Assembly: GCA_022036555.1 (NCBI GenBank)
Contig: CM039130.1
Span: 5,988,527-6,052,526, forward strand
Direction: 5' to 3'
Length of the DNA stretch: 64,000 nt
Source: Microstegium vimineum
Lineage: Eukaryota > Streptophyta > Magnoliopsida > Poales > Poaceae
In this document: one piece after another, positions 11,410 through 22,210 of the stretch
Numbering within the stretch: the stretch's first letter is position 1
Layout of the letters: every line of letters begins with the position of its first letter
The notes under the pieces: generated by a model
Told to the model about the DNA's origin: nothing
Database searches by the model: none
What the model saw: the letters and a program-made list of their open reading frames with translations, nothing else
Program-made: the position numbers and the translations under genes

Positions 11410-11905
11410 TGTTGGGGATATTACCTTGGCATATCCCTAGGGACCTTATGGGCCTGCCGACCAGGAGACGGCCCAGCCCGCGAGGCCTTGCGGCACGCAA
11501 CCAGCCCGCCATGCTCGCCAAGGACTCCGAAGAAGTCTTGCTTGCCAAGGAAGATCCTAGTAGATAGAATCGGATCCCTTGCCATAGGGAACCGATCGTA
11601 ATCTGTTAGGATATGGAAATTGTAACCCTGCTCCTCGGCTATATAAGGCGAGCAGGGACCCTCTCAAAAAACTCTCTCACAACCTCTCTCAGATCATCTA
11701 CAGATCTTGTAACCTATACGCAAGATCAATCCAGCCACCAAAACACAGGACGCAGGGTATTATGGCGACTTGCCGGCCTGAACCTGTATAAATCGCCGTG
11801 TCTACGCTCTCTGTGTTATGCTTGATCACCGTCGCCACACCTCCGCCTACAATCTACTACCGTAAGGTACCCCCTAGGTAGACTACGATGCATATTTCAT
11901 CGACA
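11410..11905 (+). repeat. N1 3' LTR
   Basis: It starts TGTTGGGGATAT right after the polypurine tract and ends CGACA at 11905, followed by the GGACG duplication. It matches the 5' LTR with scattered substitutions and small indels. Confidence 0.93.
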
Positions 11906-11910
11906 GGACG

Positions 11911-12182
11911 TGTTATTGCCTTGCTTACATTTGACAGATTTTGCAAGTCTTGACTAGTTATTCTGCATCTCTGAGTGTTGTTGGCCAGTAGAATCCGCTT
12001 CTGAATACTTTACCGATTTGTGTTCTAGATGCTGCATGATTTCCACAATATCTCGAGTGGATTTCCTCTAATACCTCCTTTCCTTCTTGTGTTGATACAC
12101 ACTTGAGTAATACTCCAGAAGATGCTGCCCTCTTGTATAACTTGTCCTTTAGAAGGACGTAAGCCTTGCTTTTTCTTATAAC
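11911..12182 (-). pseudogene. G- integrase zinc-binding region
   Basis: The minus-strand frame shows the HHCC integrase N-terminal motif: a His-rich part around HSRYCGNH, then FYWPT, then the CKICQ pair. Stops occur before and after it. It links the RNase H frame (12183-13328) with the integrase core remnant on the other side of N1. Confidence 0.7.
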
Positions 12183-13328
12183 TCATGTTGCTTCTACTTT
12201 GTCTCCAGGTAGTTTGTTTGCGCTTTTATAATCGATGTATGTCTGTCTCCAATCACTCTCTATGTTGAGGATTTGTCTTGAGGTGTTGAGTTCTTCTGTT
12301 CTATCTATGTCCATTGGGTCTTCTTTTTTCTTGTTGGTTTCTTGAATTGATGGTTTTACGAGTTCTTCTACAAATATTCTCGGTGGTACCTTCGCCTTGT
12401 CCGATCCCAATTTTGATAGTACATCTACTGCCACATTTGAATCTCTTGGTACGTGATGGATTTCTAGTCCTTCAAAGTTCTTCTCAAGCTTTCTTATTTC
12501 TGTGCAATATGTATCCATGTTGTCCTTTGTGCAATCCCATTCTTTTTTTACTTGGTTGATTACTACTGTTGAATCTCCATAGGCGAGTACCCTTTTGATA
12601 CCCAGTGTAGATGCTACTTTTAGTCCATGTATGAGTGCTTCGTATTCTGCTTCATTATTTGTTGCTTGCCATGATATTTGTAATACGTACTTCAGTTGTC
12701 TTCCTTCTGGAGAGATTAATAGTACTCCTGCTCCTGCTCCTCTTAGTTTCAAAGATCCATCAAAGTACATCTCCCAATGGTCTCGTATTGGTTCGGGTTC
12801 TTTTTGAGTGATTTCTATCCATTCTGCGACGAAGTCAGGTAATATTTGTGATTTGATTGCCGTTCTTGGTTTGAAGTCCAAGTTAAGGGCTCCGAGTTCC
12901 ACTGCCCATTTTGATATTCGGCCTGTGGCGTCTTCGTTTCTAAGTATGTCTTGTAGTGGAAAGTTGGTCATAATTGTTACTTTGTGCTCATGGAAGTAAT
13001 GTGTTAGCTTTCTTGATGATATAAGTATTGCGTAGAGTAGTTTTTGTACGTGTGGGTATCTGAATTTTGATTCCGTGAGTACTTCACTTATGTAGTATAC
13101 TAGTCTTTGTACTTTGTAGGCATGTTCGGGTTCTTCTCTTTCTACTATGACTGTTGTGCTTACCACATTCTTTGTTGTCGTGATATACAACATCATGTCT
13201 TCCTTGTTTCTTGGTGGGGTCATTACTGGAGATGATGATCTTGTCATCGAATCTATGACTTGGTCAATTCTTGGTGGTCCATATGGGTCTTTTGAGCAGT
13301 GTTTTGTTAAGATCCGTGTAGTCGACAC
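12183..13328 (-). pseudogene. G- RT connection, RNase H and archaeal-type RNase H
   Basis: About 380 codons. The first 50 still match the end of the RT finger region (KDPYGPPRIDQVIDS). The frame then jumps to the RNase H connection (VVSTTVIVEREE, then VYYISEVLTES), so the RT palm with its [YF]xDD box is missing. From about residue 190 comes the second, archaeal-type RNase H: catalytic FDGS, the Glu of NNEAEYEAL, and the Asp of YGDSTVVINQ are all present. A second RNase H is a hallmark of the Tat lineage. The C-terminal 70 residues are a linker toward integrase. Confidence 0.85.
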
Positions 13329-13335
13329 ACATGTG

Positions 13336-13554
13336 TCATTCTTTTGAGTTCTTTTTCTCTACTAAAACCGGGTTGGCTAACCAGTCTGGGTTGATTATTT
13401 CTCTGATGAATCCTGCCGCCAGTAGCTTTGTAATTTCCTTTTTAATTGTTGCTTTCCTATCTGGGGCAAACCTACGTAGCTTCTGTTTCACTAGTCTTGA
13501 CCCTTTGTTTGTATCAATTTTGTGCTCAGCCAACTCCTTTGGGACCCCCAGCAT
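13336..13554 (-). pseudogene. G- reverse transcriptase N-terminal fragment
   Basis: About 72 codons matching the start of gypsy RT (LRRFAPDRK, AAGFIREI, LANPVLVEKK). It is in the same frame as the protease ORF to its right, separated by one TAG codon at 13618-13620. It runs into stops at 13336, just before the region that is deleted. Confidence 0.8.
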
Positions 13555-13617
13555 GTCTATAGGTTTCCAGGCAAATATGTCTTTGTTGTCCCTTAGGAAG
13601 TTGGTGAGCGCGAGTTC

Positions 13618-14367
13618 CTATTTGGGGTCTAGACTTGCACTGATTATTGTTGTCTTCTCTGAGTCCCTGGTTAATAAGTCAATTGTCTTTGTTGCGGCTT
13701 CCTTTGGTGGTGTAAAGTTATTTGGCTTCTTTGCTGGTATTTGTATTTCGTCCGGGTTCATTTCTTTGACCTTCTTTGCAATGTCTTCTTTTTCCTTGTA
13801 GTCTTGTAACCTTTCTGATGTTTGTATAGCCTGTACGTCACAGTCGTAGGCTTTCTTTAAGTCTCCTTTTAGTGATAAGACTCCTTTTGTTGTCGGCATT
13901 TTGAGCAATAGGTACGGATAGTGGGGTACTACCATGTATCTTGTGAGCGCTGGTCTTCTAAGGATTGTGTGATAGCATGATTCGAAGTCTGCTACTTCAA
14001 ACTTAATGAATTTTGTTTGATATTTGTCTAGTGTTCTGAAGGTGACCGGTAAGGTTATCTGCCCCAATGGTATAGAAGCTCTCCCAGGCACTATTCCATA
14101 GAAAGGAATACTTGTTGGTGTGATCATGCCTTCATAGTCTAAGTTCATCTTTCTCAAGGTGTCTGCAAAGATTATGTTCAGTCCTGCTCCTCCGTCGATG
14201 AGTACCTTGGATACTGCCACTCCTGCTATTGGTTGTCCCATTACTAAGGGATAATAGCCAGCATTTGCCGCACTCGTCCATTGGTCTTCTCTTGTGAATT
14301 GTATTGAATATTCTGACCAATCTAAGTATCTTGGGGTACCCGGTTCAGCTGCCATGTTGGTTTGCAT
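13618..14367 (-). pseudogene. G- aspartic protease region
   Basis: A frame of about 249 codons with the retropepsin signature VLIDGGAGLNI near residue 58 (the catalytic Asp is intact; Ala replaces the more usual Ser). The protease cleaves the Gag-Pol polyprotein. A charged linker follows, ending at the TAG (13618-13620). The upstream end overlaps gag in a different frame. Confidence 0.8.
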
Positions 14368-15738
14368 ATGGTGCTCCGGAAAAAATTACGGCTAGTTGTT
14401 GTTGGGGTTCTTGATAGTTTCCTTCCGCCTTCTTTGTTTCTTTTCCGTGTTTCTCTGTTCTTTGTTCTGAGTTGTTGGCACGTGTCTCTTCTTTCTTTGC
14501 GAATCTTCGCAGAAAAACATCACACTCGACTAGCTTGTGCCTTGCGTAGGGATGCATGTGGCATGGTAGGTTTTCTATTCTTTCAGCTGGCTTCCTTGTG
14601 TAGTTATTTCCCTGATAGATGTTGTTCGAGTATCCGCCGTTCTGATTTGTGTCTCGGTTGTTGTTCTAATTGTTATTGTACCCTCCTTTATCATTTCCAC
14701 TGTCGTTGTATCTTCTTTTGTTATCTGCTGCTGCTACCATGTTATCTTGTCTTGGCCTTTTGTCTTGAGGTCTGAAGTCTGGTCTTCTGTTTTCATGATA
14801 ATCTCGAGTGAACCTGTGTCGAGTTCTTTCTTCTGATGATATCATTTTTTCGACCGCCTTCTTGAAATCTTCATTAGATCTTGTATTTTCGTTGAAGTAG
14901 TCTTTGAATTGCTAGTTTGCTATGATTCCGTTGGCAAATGTCTCTATTACCTCTCTATCAGTGATGTCATGTATTTGAGCTATGATTTCTCCAAATCTTC
15001 GATAGTATTCCCTTAGGGTTTCTTCTCTTCTCTATTTTACATTTTTCAACTCTGCTGCCGTCATGGGGTGCGTTATTATTCCTACGAAGTTGTCGCAGAA
15101 GGCTTCTTGCAAGTCTTCCCAATATTTAATTGATCGTGGCTTTAGTTTGTCGAACCACTATAGAGGCATGGCTTCAAGCGCCATTGGAAAGTATAGGGCC
15201 TTGATGTCATTGTCTCCTCCCGCGAGTTCAATGGATTCAGAATAGACTCTTATCCACTGTCTGAGTTCTACCTTGCCATTGTATTTGGAGTGGTTTTTCG
15301 GTTTGAACTTGTGTGGTAATTTTAGCGTTTGCAATCTTCCTACAAAACATGGAAACCTGTCGTATTGTTCTGTTCGATTGAAGTCAGGTGACTAGTCTCT
15401 TGTGTAGTAATCCCTGTCTCCCCTGTATTCATACTCTCCGTAGTCTTCCGGGTAGCGTTGGCTCCAGTCTGGGCAGTTCTGTTCCATTATTCTGAGGTGC
15501 CGCTCATGCTTTTCAGACGGTTGAGCAGCTTCTGTCCTCCCTAATCTGTGAAATATTTATTTTTTAGGGGGTTGTTCCCCTTGCTGTTCTTGAGGAATAT
15601 TGCCGTCGGGTTGTTTATCGGGGTCTCCGCCTTCTTTGTTTTGTTCGTCTAATATTCTTTCTTCCTTAGTTAGAACATTCAGTTCCTTTATCAATTCTTC
15701 GATTCTTTCTCTCTTTGTATTCTTTAAGGATTCTCTTT
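14345..15738 (-). pseudogene. G- gag remnant
   Basis: Piecewise minus-strand similarity to plant retrotransposon gag: a WFDKLKPRSI segment near 15,160, an EETLREYYRRF segment near 15,010, and a basic Arg/Asn-rich C-terminal part near 14,760. Stops and frame changes separate the pieces. The ORF at 15557-15751 is the Lys/Glu-rich N-terminal piece and is cut by the LTR at 15739. Gag would form the particle shell. Confidence 0.65.
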
Positions 15739-17540
15739 TGTCACACCCCAAAATTTCTTTTTGGGTTGTGAATAGAAAACACTAAATAAAATAAGAGGAT
15801 TTATGTTTTTCCTAAAAATGATAAGATTTAATTAGGTTTTTAGTAACTAAAAATGTTCAAAATGTGAATTTTAAAATTGTTTTCAATAGAATATGTATGG
15901 GGTGTTGCATTTAGGACTTTGCATTTAATTTTATTGATTGAAAAATGATTTGGTTAAACTCGAATTAGGTCCAAAGCGATTTTTGATCTATTTATAAATT
16001 TAGTAAAGTTTTAAAAGTTTGTCTTAAAAACAAGTTCTAAGCTCAATTTCAAAAACCAAGAAAAGAATTATAAAGTATTTCAAAGTTTATTTGGTTTCAA
16101 AAGGTTTTGAGTTTGGTTTCAAATGATTTTGCAAAATAACAAAAAGGAAAAGGAAAAAGGGAAAAATTCTCTCTTGATCCACTCCCTTCCTCTCTCTCTT
16201 TCTGGCCCAACCAAGGAACCGCCCAGCTCTCCCTCTCCCTCACCCACACACCCCTCAGCCGCTTGACCCAGCAACACCCCGGCCCACGCGAGAATGCTCC
16301 CACCCGCACCCTTCTCTCTCACTATCACTTCCACGCGGGTCCCGCGTGTCCGCGCCGAACGCCAGCATCGCGCACATGCGCTGCGTCCCCCACTCTCTCT
16401 CACTCACTGCCCTGCCGTCCCCACGCGTCAACCGACCTCCCCTTTCTTCTTCGTTGCGCCGTAGATGCCACCGGCACCATTCCTCCCTCCCTTCTTCACT
16501 GCGCTTGATGGCCATTGATGCTAGGCCATCAAAGGGGCCTTCACTGCCGCCTTGACGCCCTGGTCGTCCACGCCCCGCGTCAACCGCCCTCGCTCGCCTA
16601 TAAAAGTCCTTGCAGCTCTTCCCTCTTCCGGCCTTCCCCTATTCGCTCTTTGCCTACCAGCACGCGCTGCCACCGCGGTCTCGCCGTTGTAGTGCGTAAT
16701 CGCCTCCAACGAGCTCACGTGAAGCTCCGCCTCGATCTCCCAAAGCCGTAACACTCCTCACTATGCATCTTCACCCCATGGTTCGCCGTACACGTGCTCA
16801 CCGTGCCATTTCTCTGTTCTAGTCCACCGTCGATCCACGCTGGACCACGCAGAGCACCCATGGACCTCACAACTGCAATGATTGCATTCACAGTGACTCC
16901 CTTGTCCTCCCCACCTATTCTTCTTAGTCGATTAGGCACCGTAACCATGTAACCGAGGCACACAACGGCCATCGGTGATGGCACCGCTGCGGTCGCCCCA
17001 CTCCGATGAGTTTCAGGCTCAACCGAACACCTAACCGCACTCGTACACTCACGTCTAACCTCCCTGTGCCCTCAATTCGACTTCTAACACCTTGAATTGC
17101 CATAACCGCATAGCACCGAGCCCACCGGCCATGGCGCCGCCGCGGACGTACTGTTTCGGCCAGCCAAGGCATCACCTGAGCACACCATCGAACTCGCACA
17201 AGCACGCTGGTCACCCTCATGTGCTTGGTTGATACCGAGATGGTTAGGAATGTCCCTCCGCCGTTCTTCGGCAAACTCACGCCGTCGGAATCCATGGCGC
17301 CGCCATGCACCGAGGGGAGCTCTTGCCCCTTTGCTCTGCGCCGTCCGATCTAATCTGAATGGCTCAGATTAGATACCCCTTCGGGGTTAAGTGGTCGGCT
17401 CACCGTGGACCCGTGCACCGCGGGCCACGCACTGGGTCAGCTGGTCCACACGCATGCGTGGTGCACCGCACCAGTCACGCATCGCCATGTGGCGCCTACG
17501 TCAGCGGCAACTCAGTCAGCGTTGACCAGCTCCGCGCCTT
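15739..17540 (+). repeat. 5' part of a chromovirus-type LTR, truncated
   Basis: It begins TGTCACACCCC and has an AT-rich U3, a run of 'aaaagg' purines near 16140, and a TATA box (cctataaaag) near 16598, 860 bp from the start. That layout is the same as in the E+ 3' LTR (TATA about 840 bp in), but the sequences are not alignable by eye, so it is a different family. It has no recognisable LTR end or primer-binding site and passes directly into the ORF at 17559. It interrupts G- gag at its left edge. Confidence 0.6.
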
Positions 17541-17558
17541 TTGCACACCTTGACATCT

Positions 17559-18824
17559 ATGCAGATGGAAGGCCTTTCCCAGCACCAGCCTCTCAGCCCC
17601 GTGTACCACGACTCCGCTGAGGTCACGTTCGACGGGACGACCCACGGAGGTTTTGCCCTTGTCCTTCGCGAGGTGCTCGCTGAGTTGGGCGTTGCCGCTG
17701 AGAGCCTCGTGTACACTTGCCGGGGCAAGCCCTCACCAGACGGTTGCATAGAGGGTCACGTGGTGATCTCTCTCACAGTCCCCGTGAGTGAGACGGTGCT
17801 GGAGCTGCAGGCCTTCACTGAGCTGGAGGTGGAGACCTCCATCGACGCCTGCGTGCAGTCCGTCTCCCACACGGCACTCTGTCATGTGATGCGAGACGCG
17901 TACGAGTGCCTCAAGGACGGCCGCTTCCGCCTTCTCCCATGTGCCTTGGACCTCTCCAAGCGCGCTTGGGTACCGCTCACCGACGCCGACCGTGTCGCTG
18001 CCGCCGAGGTGGACCCTTGCGTCCGCATGTCTGGGCGGTACATCATGTACCAGGATTGGTACATTCTGGAGGTGGAGCACAGGAACCGCATTTACCGCAA
18101 CATGCTCTTCGATGCGGATGAGGCATTCCTGAAGGAGGCACAGAAGAGGAAGGAGCTGCAGAAGACGATCCACGAGCTTCAGCAGGAGCTTGGACGCCGT
18201 GAGTGCGCTTTCGCATTTTGTGTGAAGGCATACGAAAGGGAGATCAAGGATCTATAGAACAAGGCAGGCGATCTCGGGCTGAGGAACGACTACTTGGACA
18301 GCAAGTTGTTTGAGCTCCAGAGGGTCCTCGAAGACAAGGATGCTGCCTTTGCCAGCTGCCAGGAGAAGGAAATGAGGTTTGGGTTCAACCAGATGAGACC
18401 GCAGGCCCAGTGCAACCTTGCACAACAGGAGTTGAAGCAGGTGCGCTGCAATGCCGCCTACAACACGGAGCAACTGATCGCCTCCATGAAGCTTACTGAG
18501 TTCGCCAAGGAGAAGGTGGACAAGGCTCTAGAGGGTTGGGTGGACTCCGACGCTAGATGCATCAAGGAGTACAAGGAGCTTCAGGCGTTGCTGTCAGTGA
18601 AGTACCGCAAGGAGATCCGCAAGGAGAAGTTCGTTCTACCACCTACCCGCCTCAACCTGATGGCATGTCCCACGGACGGGTACCCCAAGCCACCACCGAC
18701 GGAGGAGTTCCTCTACGCCATGGAGTACGTCTCGCGTCTCCACAAGACTCCTGAGCAGATCACGGCGATGGAGCAGCCACAGTCCCCCTCCATCGACAGC
18801 AACGATATCAGCTACTCAGTCTAG
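17559..18824 (+). pseudogene. E+ extra ORF upstream of gag, with C-terminal coiled coil
   Basis: One frame of about 420 codons broken by a single TAG at 18255-18257. I chose the ATG at 17559; the next one, at 17565, is also possible. The first half is a compact globular-looking segment (VYHDSAEVTFDG, a CRGKP turn, then LTDADRVAAAEVDP). The second half is strongly charged and predicted coiled coil (KRKELQKTIHELQQEL and onward). There is no gag, protease or RT motif. Similar proteins occur beside gag in grass chromoviruses as I recall them. The role is unknown; coiled-coil assembly with Gag is a guess. Confidence 0.6.
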
Positions 18825-19137
18825 TTCAGTCATGTTTCATGAATAATGTAGGAGCAGTAGAGCTGAGTTGGTCCTGCATGACCGTGAGACATGACTCACT
18901 CAGAGAGTAGAGTAGATTGTCCACCTTTTGAGCCTACCTGCATGTAGAGCGTCTCCCGCGAGTCTTCTAGCGTAGCTGCTAGGAATGTCGCCATGTAATG
19001 AACCCATGTAATGGATGCTTGCTTGTTATCGCATTTTATGGTTGTTATGGTTCTTTGCTTGAGTGTATGAGTAGTTAATTACTTAAACCAAATAATAATC
19101 GATGCACGATCACCTAACCCTCCTGTCTTGCAGCAAG
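18825..19137 (+). other. Spacer between the extra ORF and gag
   Basis: An AT-richer non-coding stretch. It ends in a pyrimidine-rich 'cctgtcttgcag', which looks like a splice acceptor, just before the gag ATG at 19138. If used, gag would be translated from a spliced RNA lacking the upstream ORF. No donor was identified with confidence. Confidence 0.4.
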
Positions 19138-20390
19138 ATGTCGACTCGCCGTTCTGAACGTTTGGGTCGTCGTTCCCCTTCCCCCGCACCGGTCGCACGT
19201 GGTCACGGTCGCGGTCGTGGTCGTGGACGCATGGGAGCCATCCCCCTCAACCTCAACGAGGAGGCACCCCGCGCTCCTACCCCACCACCTGCTGGAGGAC
19301 CCCTACCTGGGGAGGACCTTCCACCACCACCACCACCACCTTCCCCTCCACCCGCTGAGAATGCTCATGCTAGAGCAGACCCACCACCACCACCTCCCCT
19401 GCTTCTGACGGAGGTGATGGATCGCCAAACTCGCATCATGGAGGCCCTTGCTGAGAACCTGCTGAGGCACAATGGAGGCTTCCAGAATGACTTCCAGAGG
19501 AAACTGGAGGGGTTCCTCAAGCTGAGGCCGCCTACCTTCGACGACACTGACAGCGATCCCATTGCCGTCGAGGACTGGCTGCGGGAGATCGAGAAGAAGC
19601 TGGACCTTACCACTTGCTCCGACAAGGAGTGCGTTAGGGTCGCAGCTCACTAGCTCACTAGCGCAACACGCGCATGGTGGGACAGTTTCGGTGACTCTCA
19701 CCCCGACCCTGCTCACATCTCCTGGGAGGAGTTCACTGAGGCTTTCCGTGAGTACCATATCCCTGATGGAGCTATGGAAGCCAAGGCGGAGGAGTTCCGC
19801 AACATCTCTCAGGGCTTTGAGAGGATTCACGAGTATGTGAATCGCTTCACCCGCATGATGCGGTATGCTCCCTCTGGGAGTGACACTGAGAAGAAGAAGA
19901 TGTACTACTTCCGCAAGGGGCTGAACCCTCGTCTTAAGCTGGCTCTCTTGGGTAACGCCAGTTACACCCTGAGGGAGATGATTGACAAGATGTTGGAGAT
20001 TGAGAAGGACCGTTTGGAGGCAGACATGTTCTTCAAGGAGAAGAAGCGCAGTGCGGAGGCTACCTCTCGCTCCTTGGCCCGCCAGAGGCCACGAGTGAGT
20101 GGGCAGCTCCCGTCTCGCCCCCATCTTCCTCAGGGAGCTGTGCGTGGCTCGAGCCGTGGTGGTGGTACCCACACTGCCAACTACCACCACCCCGCTCTAG
20201 CCTGCCCTCCGCTGAGTCGCCCCGTGGCAGGTACCAGCACATGGAAGGCACCTGCGCCCACCGCTACAGGCAGTGTGCCCTTCACTTTGCTTCGGCTGTG
20301 GCCTACCAGGTCACAGGATCGCCAACTGCCCCAACCAGATGACTGCTCCACCGACACCGGCCCCCGCTAGGCAGGCTCAGGGCACCCCTT
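19138..20390 (+). pseudogene. E+ gag with CCHC zinc knuckle
   Basis: The ATG at 19138 opens an Arg/Ser-rich and then Pro-rich N terminus (poly-Pro near 19320-19400), followed by the gag core (PPTFDDTDSDPIAVEDWL, then WWDSF, YFRKGL). A TAG at 19651-19653 interrupts it; the frame then continues to 20370. A later frameshift puts the nucleocapsid zinc knuckle in another frame at 20288-20329, where CX2CX4HX4C is intact (CFGCG...GH...NC). Gag packages the RNA and forms the particle. Confidence 0.85.
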
Positions 20391-20463
20391 ACAAGGAGCT
20401 ACTGGACCTACCTGTGGCCACCTCGCGCACCTGACAGCTGAGGACGCTCAGTCAGCTACCGAC

Positions 20464-20964
20464 GTGGTGTACGGTATGTTCTTAGTACACGGTGCCAAGG
20501 CATCCGTGCTGTTTGATTCAAGAGCTATGTGTTCATATATCTCTACTAAGTTCGTATGGAAGTATGGCCCCCCAGTAACCCCTCGTCAGGTACCCATAGA
20601 CACTCATTCACCTTTGGGAAACATCAGATGCACCCACAAATGCAAGGATGTGAGCATTACCATTGAGGGACACACCTTTCTAGCTGATCTTACCTTACTA
20701 CCCTCTGAAGGATTGGATGTTATCCTAGGAATGGATTGGTTGACTCAGCACAAGGGTGTGATATCATGCTCACCTAGGTATGTGATGATCACACACCCGA
20801 GTGCCCAAGTGGTTCGATGTGAGCCTAGCAAGGGGAAGACTGTCGCTATGTTGTGTACCCTTGAAGCCAAGGAGTTGGAGGAAGTGCCAGTGGTATGTGA
20901 GTACCCGGATTGTTTCCAGAGGAGTTGCCGGGAATGCTACCGGATCGGGATGTCGAGTTCGTGA
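20464..20964 (+). pseudogene. E+ aspartic protease
   Basis: About 166 codons of chromovirus retropepsin. The catalytic motif normally reading DSGA is DSRA here (VLFDSRAMCSYIS), so the flexible Gly next to the catalytic Asp is lost. The ILGMDWL strand is intact. A frameshift near 20930 breaks the link to reverse transcriptase. Confidence 0.85.
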
Positions 20965-21958
20965 TCGACCTCCTACCAGGTACAAGCCCTATTGCTAAGA
21001 GGTCGTACCGCATGTCGGTAGATGAGTTGAGAGAGTTGAAGAAGTAGCTAAAGAGCTGACAGAGAAGGGGTATATCAGGCCAAGTGCTTCCCCTTGGGGT
21101 TCCCCTGTGTTGTTTGTGAAGAAGAAGGATGGTTCCATGAGGATGTGTATTGACTACCGGAACCTGAATGCGGTCACAGTCAAGAACAAGTATCCGTTGC
21201 CTCGGATAGATGACTTGTTGGACCAGCTGAGGAATGCTAAGTTCTCCAAGATTGACCTTCGTTCTAGATACCACCAGATGAAGATCAGGAATGAGGACAT
21301 TCCTAAGACGACCTTTGTCAAAAGGTATGGGGAGAATGAGTTCACCATGGTGTCCTTCGGTCTCACAAATGCCCCCGCATACTTCATGAATATGATGAAC
21401 AAGGTGTTCATGAACGAGCTTGACAAGTTCGTGGTGGTGTTTATTGACGACATTATAGTCTATTCAACCACTGTAGAGGAGCATGAACTTCACCTCAGAG
21501 CTGTGCTCAAGAAGCTAAGGCAGAACCAGCTCTATGCCAAGTTCAGTAAGTGCGAGTTTTGGCTTGAAGAAGTCGCATTCTTGGGTCACGTACTTACCGC
21601 TGAGGGAGTTGCAGTGGACCCGGCCAAGATAGAGGCTGTGAAGGAGTGGGAACAACCCCGCAGTGTGTCTGATATCAGGAGTTTCTTGGGATTGGCGGGT
21701 TATTACTGTCGGTTCATCGAGAACTTTTCTAAGATAGCCAAGCCCATGACAAATCTATTGAAAAAGATCAATGAGTTTGAGTGGACATCCGAGTGTGAAG
21801 AGAGCTTCCAAACACTCAAAACGAAGCTCACTACCACTCTAGTGCTAGCACTACTTGACATTGGGCAATCTTTCGTCGTGTATTGTGATGCTTCGAGGCA
21901 AGGCTTAGGTTGTGTCCTGATGCACCATGGAAGGGTTATCGCATATGCCTCTCGCTAG
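20935..21958 (+). pseudogene. E+ reverse transcriptase
   Basis: The RT entry strand starts near 20935 in one frame, has a TAG at 21045 with a frameshift just after, and then runs open to 21958. Motifs in order: KKKDGSMRMCIDYRNLN, PLPRIDDLLDQL, FSKIDLRS (usually FSKIDLRSGYHQ; Gly is Arg here), FGLTNAPAYF, and the catalytic FIDDIIVYS. The RNase H entry follows (YCDASRQGLG). The ORF ends at a TAG in the RNase H domain. It copies RNA into DNA in the particle. Confidence 0.9.
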
Positions 21959-22210
21959 CTGAAAGAGCATGAGCAACGATACCCGACCCACGATCTTGAG
22001 CTTGTAGCTGTTGTGCACGCTCTGAAGATTTGGAGGCACTACCTGATTGGGAACAAGTGCGAGATCTATACATACCACAAGAGCCTGAAGTACTTCTTCA
22101 ATCAGAAAGATCTGAACATGAGGCAGCGAAGATGGCTTGAGCTGATCAAGGACTATGATTTGGAGATACTTTACCACCCTGGGAAAGCCAACGTAGTCGC
22201 TGATGCCGTA
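21959..22210 (+). pseudogene. E+ RNase H, C-terminal part
   Basis: The frame continues directly after the TAG at 21956. The catalytic Glu region (THDLELVAVV) is present, but the Asp of the usual YTDHKSL motif is Tyr (YTYHKSLKY), which should abolish activity. The tether to integrase follows (HPGKANVVADAVSRK). Confidence 0.8.

Larger units (their letters stand above)
7601..11905 (+). mobile_element. N1: non-autonomous LTR element with captured F-box gene
   Basis: Two LTRs of about 495 bp (7601-8095 and 11410-11905) bound a 3.3-kb interior. The flanks carry a perfect 5-bp target duplication GGACG (7596-7600 and 11906-11910). A primer-binding motif follows the 5' LTR and a polypurine tract abuts the 3' LTR, so the element is complete. 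No gag or pol domain is seen; the main coding content is a broken F-box gene on the opposite strand. The LTRs differ at roughly 30-40 sites by eye (about 7 percent), so the insertion is older than T2 and T3. It would have needed enzymes from an autonomous Tat-like partner. Confidence 0.92.
7345..15738 (-). mobile_element. G-: degenerate Tat-type Ty3/gypsy element hosting N1
   Basis: Read on the minus strand from 15738 leftwards, the order is gag, protease, the start of reverse transcriptase, RNase H domains, the integrase zinc region, then (after the N1 insertion) the start of the integrase core. The second RNase H with its FDGS and NNEAEYEAL motifs indicates the Tat group. The RT palm is deleted, there are several stops, the gag N terminus is cut at 15738, and integrase is lost beyond about 7345. 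No LTR of its own is visible. Confidence 0.8.

Noticed and set aside
15739..17540. Taking this LTR as the matching 5' LTR of E+
   Set aside because: Start sequence, length and body differ from the 3' LTR; only the general layout (TATA about 850 bp in) is shared.
19303..20190. 295-codon minus-strand frame opposite E+ gag
   Set aside because: It mirrors the gag coding sequence, including the poly-Pro run, and has no motif of its own.
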